Below are positions 39,526 through 47,281 of a DNA stretch of 64,000 nt, piece by piece; the stretch's first letter is position 1; every line of letters starts with the position of its first letter. Source of the DNA: Rhizobiaceae bacterium. GTDB taxonomy: Bacteria; Pseudomonadota; Alphaproteobacteria; Rhizobiales; Rhizobiaceae. A model generated the notes under the pieces. It saw only the letters and a list, made by a program, of their open reading frames with translations. It was not told where the DNA came from and ran no database searches. A program made the translations under genes and the position numbers. Where the stretch lies: positions 58,501 to 122,500 of the forward strand of contig JACVCH010000008.1 of the NCBI GenBank assembly GCA_016742175.1, read 5' to 3'.

Positions 39526-39647
39526 GCGCTCCGGCTTGGACGGCCTGCAAATGGCAGGTTCCTGCGCTTCCGGTGCTCATGCACTTCAAGTGCACTCCGC
39601 TCCGGTTCTCGTAACCTGCCATTTTCGGCACGCCCAAGCCGGAGCGC
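39526..39647. repeat. Palindromic repeat element, copy 1
   Basis: A 122-base imperfect palindrome lies between the GGDEF and herA genes. Outer arms are GCGCTCCGGCTTGG (39526-39539) and CCAAGCCGGAGCGC (39634-39647). Middle arms are AATGGCAGGTT and AACCTGCCATT. The centre is TGCACTT-C-AAGTGCA. A related element lies at 50036-50178, where the core sequence is shared but the paired arms differ in a compensatory way. It is intergenic and between convergent genes, and could also act as a terminator-like structure. Confidence 0.85.
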
Positions 39648-39667
39648 GACTCGCCGCTCGCTCGTCG

Positions 39668-41482
39668 TCAGTCTTCGTAGAGCCGGCGCAGGGCTTCGTC
39701 GTCGGTGTGGCGGCGCATGCCGGGGAGCGGGGCGCGCGGCGGCGGAGAATCGAGCGCGGCGGCGAGGCGCTCGAACGGATCGTCGCCGATCATCGGGCCA
39801 AAATCGTCCGGCAGGTAGGACGGGCCTTCGCCGCGCAGTCCCTGGACGAGCGCATGGAGGTCGATCTCGCCGAGATGGGCTTCCGCGTCGATGTCGATCT
39901 GCGGTCGTCCGGGCAACTGATGCGGCCGCAGCGTTTCGAACTTCATCCGCATCGTCGTCGCGACGCCTTCGCCGAAGGCGATCGCCTCGCGCTGACCCAT
40001 CGACGACAGGAAGGCGAGGGTGGAGGCGGACGAATCGGCGATGGCCGAGCGGATGATCTCCTGGTCGCGCTCGTTGGCAAGGCGCATGGCGAAGATGGTC
40101 GAGCACTGCGACAGCACGGTCGGGTCGAGCTCGCCGGGGCGCTGGGTCACGACGCCGAGATAGCAGCCATATTTGCGGCCTTCCTTGGCGATGCGCGACA
40201 GCGCATGGCGCGTCGGGGCGAAGCCGAGGCGGTGGTCGGCGGGCATGTAGCGATGCGCTTCCTCGCACAGGACCAGCAACTTCAGCCGGCCCTTGGAGCC
40301 GGAGGCGAGGTCGAAGGCGAGGCGCGACAGGACCGAGCAGACCGAATTGACGACTTCCGACGGCAGGCCCGCGAGTTCGAAGCAGGTGATCGTCTTGCCG
40401 TGATGGGGAATGCGGAAGATCTTGCCGATCGCCTCGTGCAAATTGTCCTCGATCAGCCGCGAGGCGAACATGAAGCGGTAGCGCGGGTCGGCGAGCGCGG
40501 ATTCGATGCGCGCCTTCAGCGCCCTGCAATGCGGCCGCTCGACCTTCGATTCCAGCATGCCCATCCGCTCGTCGATCAGCTTGATCAGGTCGACCATGCG
40601 GTAGGGAACGGGCGTGTCGGCGGTGACCGACGTCGAGTCCGCGCCGCGCCGCAGGAGCGTCGCCGAGGACGACGGCCGGTGGTAGCGGTTCTTGGCGGCA
40701 GGGATCAGGTCGCGCAGGAGGTCGACTTCCTCGGCGATCGCATCGCGGCCGCGAAACAGCACCTCCGCCAGTTCCTCCAGCCGGAACAGCCAGAACGGCA
40801 TGTCGAGCGTATTGGTGTCGATGCGGATCGAGCGGTCGGCGAAGGCGGCGTGGAACTCGTTGTGCGGGTCGAGGATCAGGACGCGCAGTTCCGGATTGGC
40901 GTCCACGGCCTTGCGCAGGAGGAGCGCGACGGCGCTCGACTTGCCGACGCCGGTGGTGCCGAGCACTGCGAAATGGCGGTTGAGAGTGCAATCCATCGAG
41001 ATGCGCGCGAGGATTTCGTTGTCCTGGCTCAGATTGCCGATCGAGATCGCCTGGCGGCCGCCGAGGTCGTAGACGGCCTCGAGATCGCGCGAGCGGATGC
41101 GGTGGGCGATGGCGCCGACATGCGGATAGAGCGTGATGCCGCGATCGAAGGTCGGCTTGCCGGCGACGTCGCGGACCTCGCCGACGAGTTCGATGCGCAC
41201 GATCAGCGTGTTGTCGGCATTCTCGTTCCATTCGGCGTGCGGCGTCTCGATGGCGTAGACCAGGCCGACCGTGCGGGCGGCGCCGAGATTGATCGAGATC
41301 ATGCGGCCGACGGCCCAAAGGCCGTCGCTCGCCGTCTGCAGGCCGTCGGCGACGGCGGCGACGGTCGCGCGGGCGCCGTCGCACTGGATGACGCGGCCGA
41401 TGACGCGCGATTCAGGCTGGAGCGTGTCGCGCCGTTCCTGGCTCACGGCGTCGCCTTCCTGGCCCGTTCGTTCAACATACAT
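39668..41482 (-). CDS. HerA-like DUF87 ATPase
   Basis: A 604-residue hexameric-type ATPase of the HerA/FtsK superfamily. Walker A is AVLGTTGVGKSSAVALLLRK (about residue 170) and Walker B LKLLVLCEEAHRYMP, followed by GVVTQRPGELDPTVLSQC, the arginine-containing sensor region. An N-terminal beta-barrel-like segment (RVIGRVIQCDGARATVAAV) is typical of HerA. HerA proteins move DNA, sometimes with a NurA nuclease, but no nurA is adjacent. ATG 41482 was chosen; 24 more codons are open upstream. It is divergent from ilvB. Confidence 0.88.
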   Translation of the reverse strand: MYVERTGQEGDAVSQERRDTLQPESRVIGRVIQCDGARATVAAVADGLQTASDGLWAVGRMISINLGAARTVGLVYAIETPHAEWNENADNTLIVRIELVGEVRDVAGKPTFDRGITLYPHVGAIAHRIRSRDLEAVYDLGGRQAISIGNLSQDNEILARISMDCTLNRHFAVLGTTGVGKSSAVALLLRKAVDANPELRVLILDPHNEFHAAFADRSIRIDTNTLDMPFWLFRLEELAEVLFRGRDAIAEEVDLLRDLIPAAKNRYHRPSSSATLLRRGADSTSVTADTPVPYRMVDLIKLIDERMGMLESKVERPHCRALKARIESALADPRYRFMFASRLIEDNLHEAIGKIFRIPHHGKTITCFELAGLPSEVVNSVCSVLSRLAFDLASGSKGRLKLLVLCEEAHRYMPADHRLGFAPTRHALSRIAKEGRKYGCYLGVVTQRPGELDPTVLSQCSTIFAMRLANERDQEIIRSAIADSSASTLAFLSSMGQREAIAFGEGVATTMRMKFETLRPHQLPGRPQIDIDAEAHLGEIDLHALVQGLRGEGPSYLPDDFGPMIGDDPFERLAAALDSPPPRAPLPGMRRHTDDEALRRLYED

Positions 41483-41604
41483 CGCGCGTAACCCCCGACA
41501 ACGCACACAACCTAGGCGAGCCCGGTTAAGGCGACGTTCGGGCGGATGGTTCACGCAGGGTTAAACTGGCGCGCGAGCGAAAGGAAATTGCGCGACGGAT
41601 GCCA

Positions 41605-41634
41605 TTGACAGTTCTTCCGTGCTCTGCCTAATCT
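41605..41634 (+). promoter_or_regulatory. Candidate promoter of the ilvBH leader
   Basis: A consensus -35 TTGACA (41605-41610) is followed after 16-18 bases by CCTAAT/TAATCT. The predicted start, near 41639-41641, is at or within a few bases of the leader-peptide ATG at 41642. The -10 is only a partial match. Confidence 0.6.
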
Positions 41635-41641
41635 GCCCGCC

Positions 41642-41698
41642 ATGTTGAAGACGGCACTCATTCTCGTAGTAGGACTGCGCGTGGGCAAGGCGGTGTAA
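41642..41698 (+). CDS. ilvBH attenuator leader peptide
   Basis: An 18-codon frame encodes MLKTALILVVGLRVGKAV and stops at TAA 41696-41698. Nine of its 18 residues are Leu, Ile or Val, with the core LILVV, the regulatory amino acids of branched-chain synthesis. No ribosome-binding site precedes it and the candidate promoter puts the RNA start next to the ATG, so it is probably translated as a leaderless frame. A hairpin (GGCGGT/ACCGCC, 41689-41703) and a longer stem (41677-41685 with 41716-41724) follow, then the attenuator. Stalling at these codons would be expected to allow read-through into ilvB. Confidence 0.8.
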   Translation: MLKTALILVVGLRVGKAV

Positions 41699-41731
41699 CC
41701 GCCGGGCGAAAGCACCCCATGCGCAACACGC

Positions 41732-41756
41732 AGGCTCCCGACGGGGGCCTTTTTTG
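41732..41756 (+). terminator. ilv attenuator terminator
   Basis: The stem ggctccc (41733-41739) pairs with gggggcc (41743-41749), followed by T6. It lies 34 bases after the leader stop and 36 bases before ilvB, where only an attenuator makes sense. Confidence 0.8.
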
Positions 41757-41792
41757 TTTCCCGAACCAAGCCAGAAATGACGGACCACACCC

Positions 41793-43580
41793 ATGAACAG
41801 CGCCACACACGACAGCGGACGACGCGAAATGACCGGAGCGGAGATGGTCGTCCAGGCCCTTCGCGACAACGGCGTTGCGCACATCTTCGGCTATCCGGGC
41901 GGCGCGGTCCTTCCGATCTATGACGAACTCTTCCAGCAGGAGGAGGTCCAGCACATCCTCGTGCGCCACGAGCAGGGCGCGGGCCATGCGGCCGAAGGCT
42001 ATGCCCGCTCGACCGGCAAGGCGGGCGTCATGCTGGTCACGTCCGGCCCCGGCGCGACGAATGCGGTGACGCCGCTGCAGGACGCGCTGATGGATTCGAT
42101 CCCGCTCGTGTGCATCACCGGCCAGGTCCCGACCTCGCTGATCGGCTCCGACGCATTCCAGGAATGCGACACGGTCGGCATCACGCGGCCATGCACCAAG
42201 CACAACTGGCTGGTGAAGGACGTCAACGAACTGGCGGCCATCCTGCACGAGGCCTTCCATGTCGCGACCACCGGCCGGCCCGGCCCCGTCGTCGTCGACA
42301 TCCCGAAGGACGTGCAGTTCGCCAAGGGCACCTATACGCCCCCGCAGACGGCGCCGCGCACCAGCTACCACCCCAAGCTCCAGGGCGATATGGACGCGAT
42401 CAAGGCCGCCGTCGAACTGATGGCGAACGCGAAGCGCCCGGTCATTTATTCGGGCGGCGGCGTCATCAATTCGGGCGCGGAGGCCAGTCACCTCCTGCGC
42501 GAACTGGTCGACCTGACCGGCTTTCCGATCACCTCGACGCTGATGGGCCTCGGCGCCTATCCCGCCTCGGGGCCGGCCTGGCTCGGCATGCTCGGCATGC
42601 ACGGCACCTACGAGGCCAATATGACGATGCACGATTGCGACGTCATGCTGTGCATCGGCGCGCGCTTCGACGACCGCATCACCGGCCGTCTCAACGCGTT
42701 CTCGCCGAACTCCAAGAAGATCCACATCGACATCGACCCGTCCTCGATCAACAAGAACGTGCCTGCCGACGTGCCGATCATCGGCGATGTCGGGCGCGTC
42801 ATGGAAGACCTCGTGCGCCTGTGGCGGGCGACCGCGCGCACCGACAAGGCGCGGCTCGCGCCCTGGTGGGAGCAGATCGAGAAGTGGCGCGCGCGCGATT
42901 CGCTCGCCTACCGGCCGAACGACGAAATCATCATGCCGCAATATGCGATCCAGCGGCTCTACGAACTGACCAAGCACCGCGACACCTACATCACCACCGA
43001 GGTCGGCCAGCACCAGATGTGGGCGGCCCAGCATTACGGCTTCGAGAAGCCGAACCACTGGATGACCTCGGGCGGCCTCGGCACGATGGGCTACGGCCTG
43101 CCGGCCGCGCTCGGCGTGCAGATCGCCCATCCGGACGCGCTCGTTATCGACATCGCCGGCGACGCCTCGGTGCAGATGACGATTCAGGAAATGAGCTGCG
43201 CGGTGCAGTACGACGCGCCGATCAAGATCTTCATCCTGAACAACCAGTATATGGGCATGGTGCGCCAGTGGCAGCAGCTTCTGCACGGCAACCGCCTGTC
43301 GCATTCTTACACCGAGGCGATGCCCGATTTCGTCAAGCTGGCGGAAGCCTATGGCGGGCACGGCATCCGCTGCGAGAAGCCGGGCGACCTCGACGCTGCC
43401 ATCCAGGAGATGATCGACGTCAGGAAGCCGGTCATCTTCGATTGCCGCGTCGCCAACCTCGCCAACTGCTTCCCGATGATTCCCTCCGGAAAGGCGCATA
43501 ACGAGATGCTGCTGCCCGACGAGGCGACGGACGAGGCGGTGGCGAACGCGATCGACGCCAAGGGCAGGGCGCTGGTCTGA
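41793..43580 (+). CDS. ilvB: Acetolactate synthase large subunit
   Basis: The thiamine-diphosphate enzyme that makes acetolactate and acetohydroxybutyrate for Val, Leu and Ile. At 595 residues it has the catalytic Glu in LVRHEQGAGHAAEGYAR, the FAD-binding middle domain and the ThDP/Mg motif from GDASVQMTIQE to FILNNQYMGMVRQWQQ. It is preceded by the leader-peptide attenuator and followed after 54 bases by ilvH. A 10-bp hairpin covers its stop codon. Confidence 0.97.
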   Translation: MNSATHDSGRREMTGAEMVVQALRDNGVAHIFGYPGGAVLPIYDELFQQEEVQHILVRHEQGAGHAAEGYARSTGKAGVMLVTSGPGATNAVTPLQDALMDSIPLVCITGQVPTSLIGSDAFQECDTVGITRPCTKHNWLVKDVNELAAILHEAFHVATTGRPGPVVVDIPKDVQFAKGTYTPPQTAPRTSYHPKLQGDMDAIKAAVELMANAKRPVIYSGGGVINSGAEASHLLRELVDLTGFPITSTLMGLGAYPASGPAWLGMLGMHGTYEANMTMHDCDVMLCIGARFDDRITGRLNAFSPNSKKIHIDIDPSSINKNVPADVPIIGDVGRVMEDLVRLWRATARTDKARLAPWWEQIEKWRARDSLAYRPNDEIIMPQYAIQRLYELTKHRDTYITTEVGQHQMWAAQHYGFEKPNHWMTSGGLGTMGYGLPAALGVQIAHPDALVIDIAGDASVQMTIQEMSCAVQYDAPIKIFILNNQYMGMVRQWQQLLHGNRLSHSYTEAMPDFVKLAEAYGGHGIRCEKPGDLDAAIQEMIDVRKPVIFDCRVANLANCFPMIPSGKAHNEMLLPDEATDEAVANAIDAKGRALV

Positions 43581-43597
43581 TCGCTCAATCAGACCAG
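43572..43597 (+). promoter_or_regulatory. Intercistronic hairpin across the ilvB stop codon
   Basis: A perfect 10-bp inverted repeat, CTGGTCTGAT (43572-43581) and ATCAGACCAG (43588-43597), has the loop CGCTCA. The ilvB TGA (43578-43580) lies in the left arm. No T-run follows, so it is unlikely to be a full terminator; it could set mRNA stability or the ilvB to ilvH ratio. Confidence 0.65.
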
Positions 43598-43634
43598 TGA
43601 CTTGAAGACAGATATTCAAAAAGAGAATCACCTG

Positions 43635-44207
43635 ATGAACGCACATCTTCAGCCCACCGGTTCGGCCTACTTCATCGCCAAGGAGACCGAAAAGCCGGAG
43701 GCCCACACGCTCTCCGTTCTGGTCGACAACGAGCCGGGGGTGCTGGCGCGCGTCATAGGCCTGTTTTCCGGCCGCGGCTACAACATCGACAGCCTGACCG
43801 TCTCGGAAACCGAGCACGAGAAGCACCTGTCGCGCATCACCATCGTTACGCGCGGCACGCCGCACGTCCTGCAGCAGATCAAGCACCAGCTCGAGCGCAT
43901 CGTGCCCGTCCACCGCGTTAACGACCTGACGGTGCGCGCGGCCGAACTCGGGCACGACCGGCCGCTCGAGCGCGAGCTCGCGCTGGTAAAGGTTGCCGGC
44001 ACCGGCGAGGACCGCGTCGAGGCGCTGAGGCTTGCCGACGCGTTTCGCGCCAGCGTGATCGACGCCAATACCGAACATTTCATCTTCGAGATCACCGGGC
44101 GCGTGTCCAAGATCGAGCAATTCATCGCGATCATGAAGCCGCTCGGGCTGATCGAAGTGTGCCGCACCGGCGTCGCCGCGATGAACCGCGGTTCGCAGGG
44201 CATGTAG
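43635..44207 (+). CDS. ilvH: Acetolactate synthase small (regulatory) subunit
   Basis: The regulatory subunit that gives valine feedback inhibition. The 190-residue product has an N-terminal ACT domain (HTLSVLVDNEPGVLARVIGL, then RGYNIDSLTVSETE) and the C-terminal domain from RADAFRAS-like ADAFRASVIDANTEHFIFEI to MKPLGLIEVCRTG. ATG 43635 is taken as the start; a TTG at 43602 in frame would add 11 residues. It belongs to the ilvB transcript. Confidence 0.96.
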   Translation: MNAHLQPTGSAYFIAKETEKPEAHTLSVLVDNEPGVLARVIGLFSGRGYNIDSLTVSETEHEKHLSRITIVTRGTPHVLQQIKHQLERIVPVHRVNDLTVRAAELGHDRPLERELALVKVAGTGEDRVEALRLADAFRASVIDANTEHFIFEITGRVSKIEQFIAIMKPLGLIEVCRTGVAAMNRGSQGM

Positions 44208-44277
44208 TTCCAGCGCCGCTCCCATTGGCGGCACGTCAGATGGATAGGCCGGGGATGCCGGCCGGAAAGACCGAGCC

Positions 44278-44874
44278 ATGAGCGCGGAGACTTTTGTCGC
44301 ACTGGTTGCGTTCGCCTTCGTTTCGTCGATCACGCCGGGACCGAACAATTTCATGCTGCTGGCCTCGGGCGTTAATTTCGGCTTCCGCCGCACGATCCCG
44401 CACATGGTCGGCATCGGCGTCGGTTTCTTCAGCCTGCTGATGGGCGTGGGGTTTGGGCTCGGCGCGCTGCTCGAAGCCTATCCGCAGCTTCACACGACGC
44501 TGAAGTTCGCCGGCGGCGCCTATCTCCTCTGGCTTGCCTTCAAGATCGCACGCTCGCGCTCGATGTCGTCGGGCGGCACGGGCCGCGACCGGCCTATGAC
44601 CTTTCTCGAGGCCGCGGCCTTCCAGTGGGTGAACCCCAAGGCGTGGATCATGGCGGTGACGGCGATGGCGATCTACACCAGCCCGAGCGCGCCCTATCTC
44701 TCCGTCCTCCTCGTCGCCACCGCCTTCGCGCTGGTCAATTTCCCGAGCGTGTCGACCTGGGCCGGCTTCGGCACCGCGCTGCGCGGGTTTCTCGCCGATC
44801 CGGTGCGGCTGAAATGGTTCAACATCGCGATGGGGGTGCTGTTGGCGGCGTCGGTGGTGCCGATGTTGCGGTAG
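44278..44874 (+). CDS. LysE/RhtB family amino acid exporter
   Basis: A 198-residue inner-membrane exporter with about six spans. The family start is FVSSITPGPNNFMLLASGVN, with GGAYLLWLAFKIARS and QWVNPKAWIMAVTAMAIY further on. Substrate is not readable; LysE/RhtB members export basic or neutral amino acids. It follows ilvH by 70 bases on the same strand. Confidence 0.92.
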   Translation: MSAETFVALVAFAFVSSITPGPNNFMLLASGVNFGFRRTIPHMVGIGVGFFSLLMGVGFGLGALLEAYPQLHTTLKFAGGAYLLWLAFKIARSRSMSSGGTGRDRPMTFLEAAAFQWVNPKAWIMAVTAMAIYTSPSAPYLSVLLVATAFALVNFPSVSTWAGFGTALRGFLADPVRLKWFNIAMGVLLAASVVPMLR

Positions 44875-44890
44875 GAATGTTCCTGTTGCG

Positions 44891-44919
44891 TTCTCAATTG
44901 CTGCATGCCAATATATAAT
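44891..44919 (+). promoter_or_regulatory. Promoter of vapBC
   Basis: A perfect -10 TATAAT (44914-44919) follows TTCTCA (44891-44896) with a 17-base spacer. The region is clearly AT-rich (44900-44957) and contains weak inverted repeats (CAATT/AATTG, ATAC/GTAT) that could bind VapB for autoregulation. Confidence 0.6.
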
Positions 44920-44957
44920 TGAGGTTGCAATACATAACAACGTATGGCTTTATATCC

Positions 44958-45194
44958 ATGGTTATACACGTAAAAGATGCGGAGACGGACGCCATGGTGA
45001 GACAGCTTGCCCGAAAACGCGGTGTTGGCATTACGACTGCGATCCGTCAGGCCGTGGGCGAAGCGCTCGAGGGGGAGGGAAAGCAGGCGTCCCTGTGGGA
45101 CCGCACGGCGGATCTGCGCGCCAGATATGCGAGCGGAGGTCAGGAAATCTCGACCGACAAGGCATTCTTCGATTCGCTGTCGGACGAGGATTGA
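44958..45194 (+). CDS. vapB: VapB-family antitoxin (Rv0623-like)
   Basis: A 78-residue antitoxin. The N-terminal part, MVIHVKDAETDAMVRQLARK followed by RGVGITTAIRQAVGEAL, is the DNA-binding region of the PSK/Rv0623 type. The C-terminal DLRARYASGGQE and DKAFFDSLSDED segments would bind and block the toxin. It is two bases upstream of vapC. ATG 44958 opens the conserved part; the longer frame from 44919 begins inside the promoter. Confidence 0.9.
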   Translation: MVIHVKDAETDAMVRQLARKRGVGITTAIRQAVGEALEGEGKQASLWDRTADLRARYASGGQEISTDKAFFDSLSDED

Positions 45195-45196
45195 GC

Positions 45197-45589
45197 ATGT
45201 TTCTCGACTCGTCTGCCCTCGTCGCGATCATGGCGAATGAACATGACGGCCCCATGCTGGCCGCGCGTCTGGAAGGGGCGCCCGATCCGGTAACGTCGCC
45301 GATCGTCATTTATGAGGCGACGTTGGCACTGCGCCGGAAGGCGATGCTTGCAGTCGAAGCCGTGCTGACCGATGTCCGCGATTTCCTCGCTCGTGCAGGC
45401 GTCGCGGTGGTTCCGGTCAATCCGGACGACCACATCATAGCTCTTCAAGCCTTCGCGCGATATGGAAAGGGGACCGGAAGCGCGGCTCAGCTGAATCTTG
45501 GCGATTGCTTCAGTTATGCCGTTGCCAAGCGAAGGGGCATTCCCCTTCTCTACAAGGGAAACGACTTCGCGCTGACGGATCTGCGCTGA
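45197..45589 (+). CDS. vapC: VapC-family PIN-domain ribonuclease toxin
   Basis: A 130-residue PIN nuclease that would cut tRNA or rRNA when free of VapB. The four acidic residues are visible: Asp4 (MFLDSSALVAI), Glu40 (IVIYEATLAL), Asp103 (LNLGDCFSYAVAK) and Asp123 (LYKGNDFALTD). The active site is therefore intact. It follows vapB by two bases. The pair sits between a LysE exporter and a helicase gene with no other mobile signs. Confidence 0.92.
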   Translation: MFLDSSALVAIMANEHDGPMLAARLEGAPDPVTSPIVIYEATLALRRKAMLAVEAVLTDVRDFLARAGVAVVPVNPDDHIIALQAFARYGKGTGSAAQLNLGDCFSYAVAKRRGIPLLYKGNDFALTDLR

Positions 45590-45631
45590 CATGCGCTTGA
45601 TCCGGTTCGACGAATCCTGCGAAACAGCGCC

Positions 45632-46762
45632 ATGAAATTTTCTCCCCAGCAGGATGAGGCGCTGAAGGCCGTTGCGAGATGGCTTCAGGGCGGGCGCAGC
45701 CAGGTGTTCCGGCTTTTCGGCTATGCCGGCACGGGCAAGACGACGCTCGCGCGCCATTTCGCCGAGGATGTCGACGGACAGGTCCAGTTCGGTGCCTTCA
45801 CCGGCAAGGCGGCGCAGGTGCTGCGCTCCAAGGGCGCGCTCAATGCCCGCACGATCCACTCGCTGATCTATCGCCCGCGTGGCGAGGAAGCGGTTGCGGA
45901 CGAGACGACCGGCAAGACGTCGATCAACCCGACCTTCTCGCTCAATCGCCAGAGCCCGATCGCCAAGGCGAAGCTCGTCGTCATCGACGAGTGCTCCATG
46001 GTGGACGAGGCGCTCGGGCGCGACCTGATGTCGTTCGGAACGCCGATCCTCGTTCTCGGCGATCCGGCGCAGTTGCCGCCGATCTCGGGCGGCGGGTTCT
46101 TCACCGAGCACGAGCCCGACTATCTGCTGACCGAGATCCACCGCCAGGCGCGCGACAATCCGATCATCCAGCTTGCGATGGATGTGCGCGAAGGGCGCGA
46201 GTTCATGATCGGGGACTATGGAAGGGCGAAGGTGATTTCGCGCGACGAGGTCGATCAGGACCTGGTGCTCGATGCCGACCAGGTTCTCGTCGGCACCAAC
46301 CGCACGCGCAAGCGCTACAACCAGCGCCTCAGGCAGCTCAAGGGCTTCGAGGCGGCCTATCCGCAGGCCGGCGACAAGCTTGTCTGCCTCAGGAACGATC
46401 CTGCCAAGGGGCTGCTCAACGGTTCGCTCTGGAAGGTGATGACCTCCTCGCGCGAGACGGTGAAGCCGGGCATCAACCTGCTCGTCTCGCCCGAAGAGGA
46501 CGATCCCGATCGCGGTGTCGCCAAGATCAAGCTCCTGAAAGCTGTATTCGACGATCCGGACGCCGACGTGCCTTGGCAGCAGAAGAAGCGGTTCGACGAT
46601 TTCGACTACGGCTATGCGCTGACCGTCCACAAGGCGCAGGGCTCGCAATGGGACAAGGTCGTGCTGTTCGACGAGAGCTTTGCCTTCAAGGATACGCGCC
46701 AGCGCTGGCTCTACACCGCCATCACCCGCGCGGCGGAGAGCCTGACGATCGTTCGAAGCTAG
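45632..46762 (+). CDS. RecD-like SF1B DNA helicase (AAA_30/UvrD_C_2)
   Basis: A 376-residue helicase with Walker A FGYAGTGKTTLARHFAED, FGAFTGKAAQVLRSKG, Walker B LVVIDECSMVDEAL, and GDPAQLPPISGGGFF. It has the RecD-type C-terminal motif ALTVHKAQGSQWDKVV, then LYTAITRAAESLTIV. It is short and lacks the RecD N-terminal domain, like phage Dda-type helicases. Such ATPases are common on alphaproteobacterial chromosomes; the role is not settled. It is convergent with the SpoIIAA-like gene. Confidence 0.87.
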   Translation: MKFSPQQDEALKAVARWLQGGRSQVFRLFGYAGTGKTTLARHFAEDVDGQVQFGAFTGKAAQVLRSKGALNARTIHSLIYRPRGEEAVADETTGKTSINPTFSLNRQSPIAKAKLVVIDECSMVDEALGRDLMSFGTPILVLGDPAQLPPISGGGFFTEHEPDYLLTEIHRQARDNPIIQLAMDVREGREFMIGDYGRAKVISRDEVDQDLVLDADQVLVGTNRTRKRYNQRLRQLKGFEAAYPQAGDKLVCLRNDPAKGLLNGSLWKVMTSSRETVKPGINLLVSPEEDDPDRGVAKIKLLKAVFDDPDADVPWQQKKRFDDFDYGYALTVHKAQGSQWDKVVLFDESFAFKDTRQRWLYTAITRAAESLTIVRS

Positions 46763-46765
46763 GCA

Positions 46766-47170
46766 TCAGACACGCTGGCGGATTTCGCGTGCGCCGATCC
46801 AGGTCCACGCCTCGACCTCGTCGTCGGCGGGAAAATGCTTCAGTTCGACCGGCAGCTTCTCGAAGAAGCCGGCCGCGCGATCCGTCCAATCCGGATCGCC
46901 CACGGCCGCGCAGCGCTGGACGTGCTGAAGCGCGTGCTGGCGGCCTTCCTTGGCCGTCGACGCCGAAATCTCGTCCCACGCCGAACCCTGATAGTCGTTG
47001 AGGCGCACCAGCACGTCGAGCCGGTCGTGGAGCGCATAGGCGCCTTCGAGGAGGCCGTAGAGATTTTCGACGTCGGCGCCGGTGACGAAGCCGGTGATCT
47101 CGATGGCGAAGACGTCGGGGCGATCCGTTTCGATGCGGCGAACGGCAGGGATACGGTCGAGCGGATGCAT
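46766..47170 (-). CDS. SpoIIAA/STAS-like protein
   Basis: A 134-residue protein of the SpoIIAA-like (DUF3478) family. The strand-helix pattern VFAIEITGFVTGADVENLYG and DVLVRLNDYQGSAWDEISAS matches, as does RCAAVGDPDWTDRAAGFFEK and the C-terminal AWTWIGARE. The function is unknown; relatives bind lipids or nucleotides. ATG 47170 has GGAGAGG two bases upstream. Confidence 0.8.
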   Translation of the reverse strand: MHPLDRIPAVRRIETDRPDVFAIEITGFVTGADVENLYGLLEGAYALHDRLDVLVRLNDYQGSAWDEISASTAKEGRQHALQHVQRCAAVGDPDWTDRAAGFFEKLPVELKHFPADDEVEAWTWIGAREIRQRV

Positions 47171-47281
47171 TGCCTCTCCAGGTCTGGACCAAGAATCTGT
47201 GCAGGTTGAACCCGTAACGGGGCCTGTTCGTTCCGGTGCTGCAACGTTAGAAGAAACGAAAATGCGATGCGGGACAACGCC

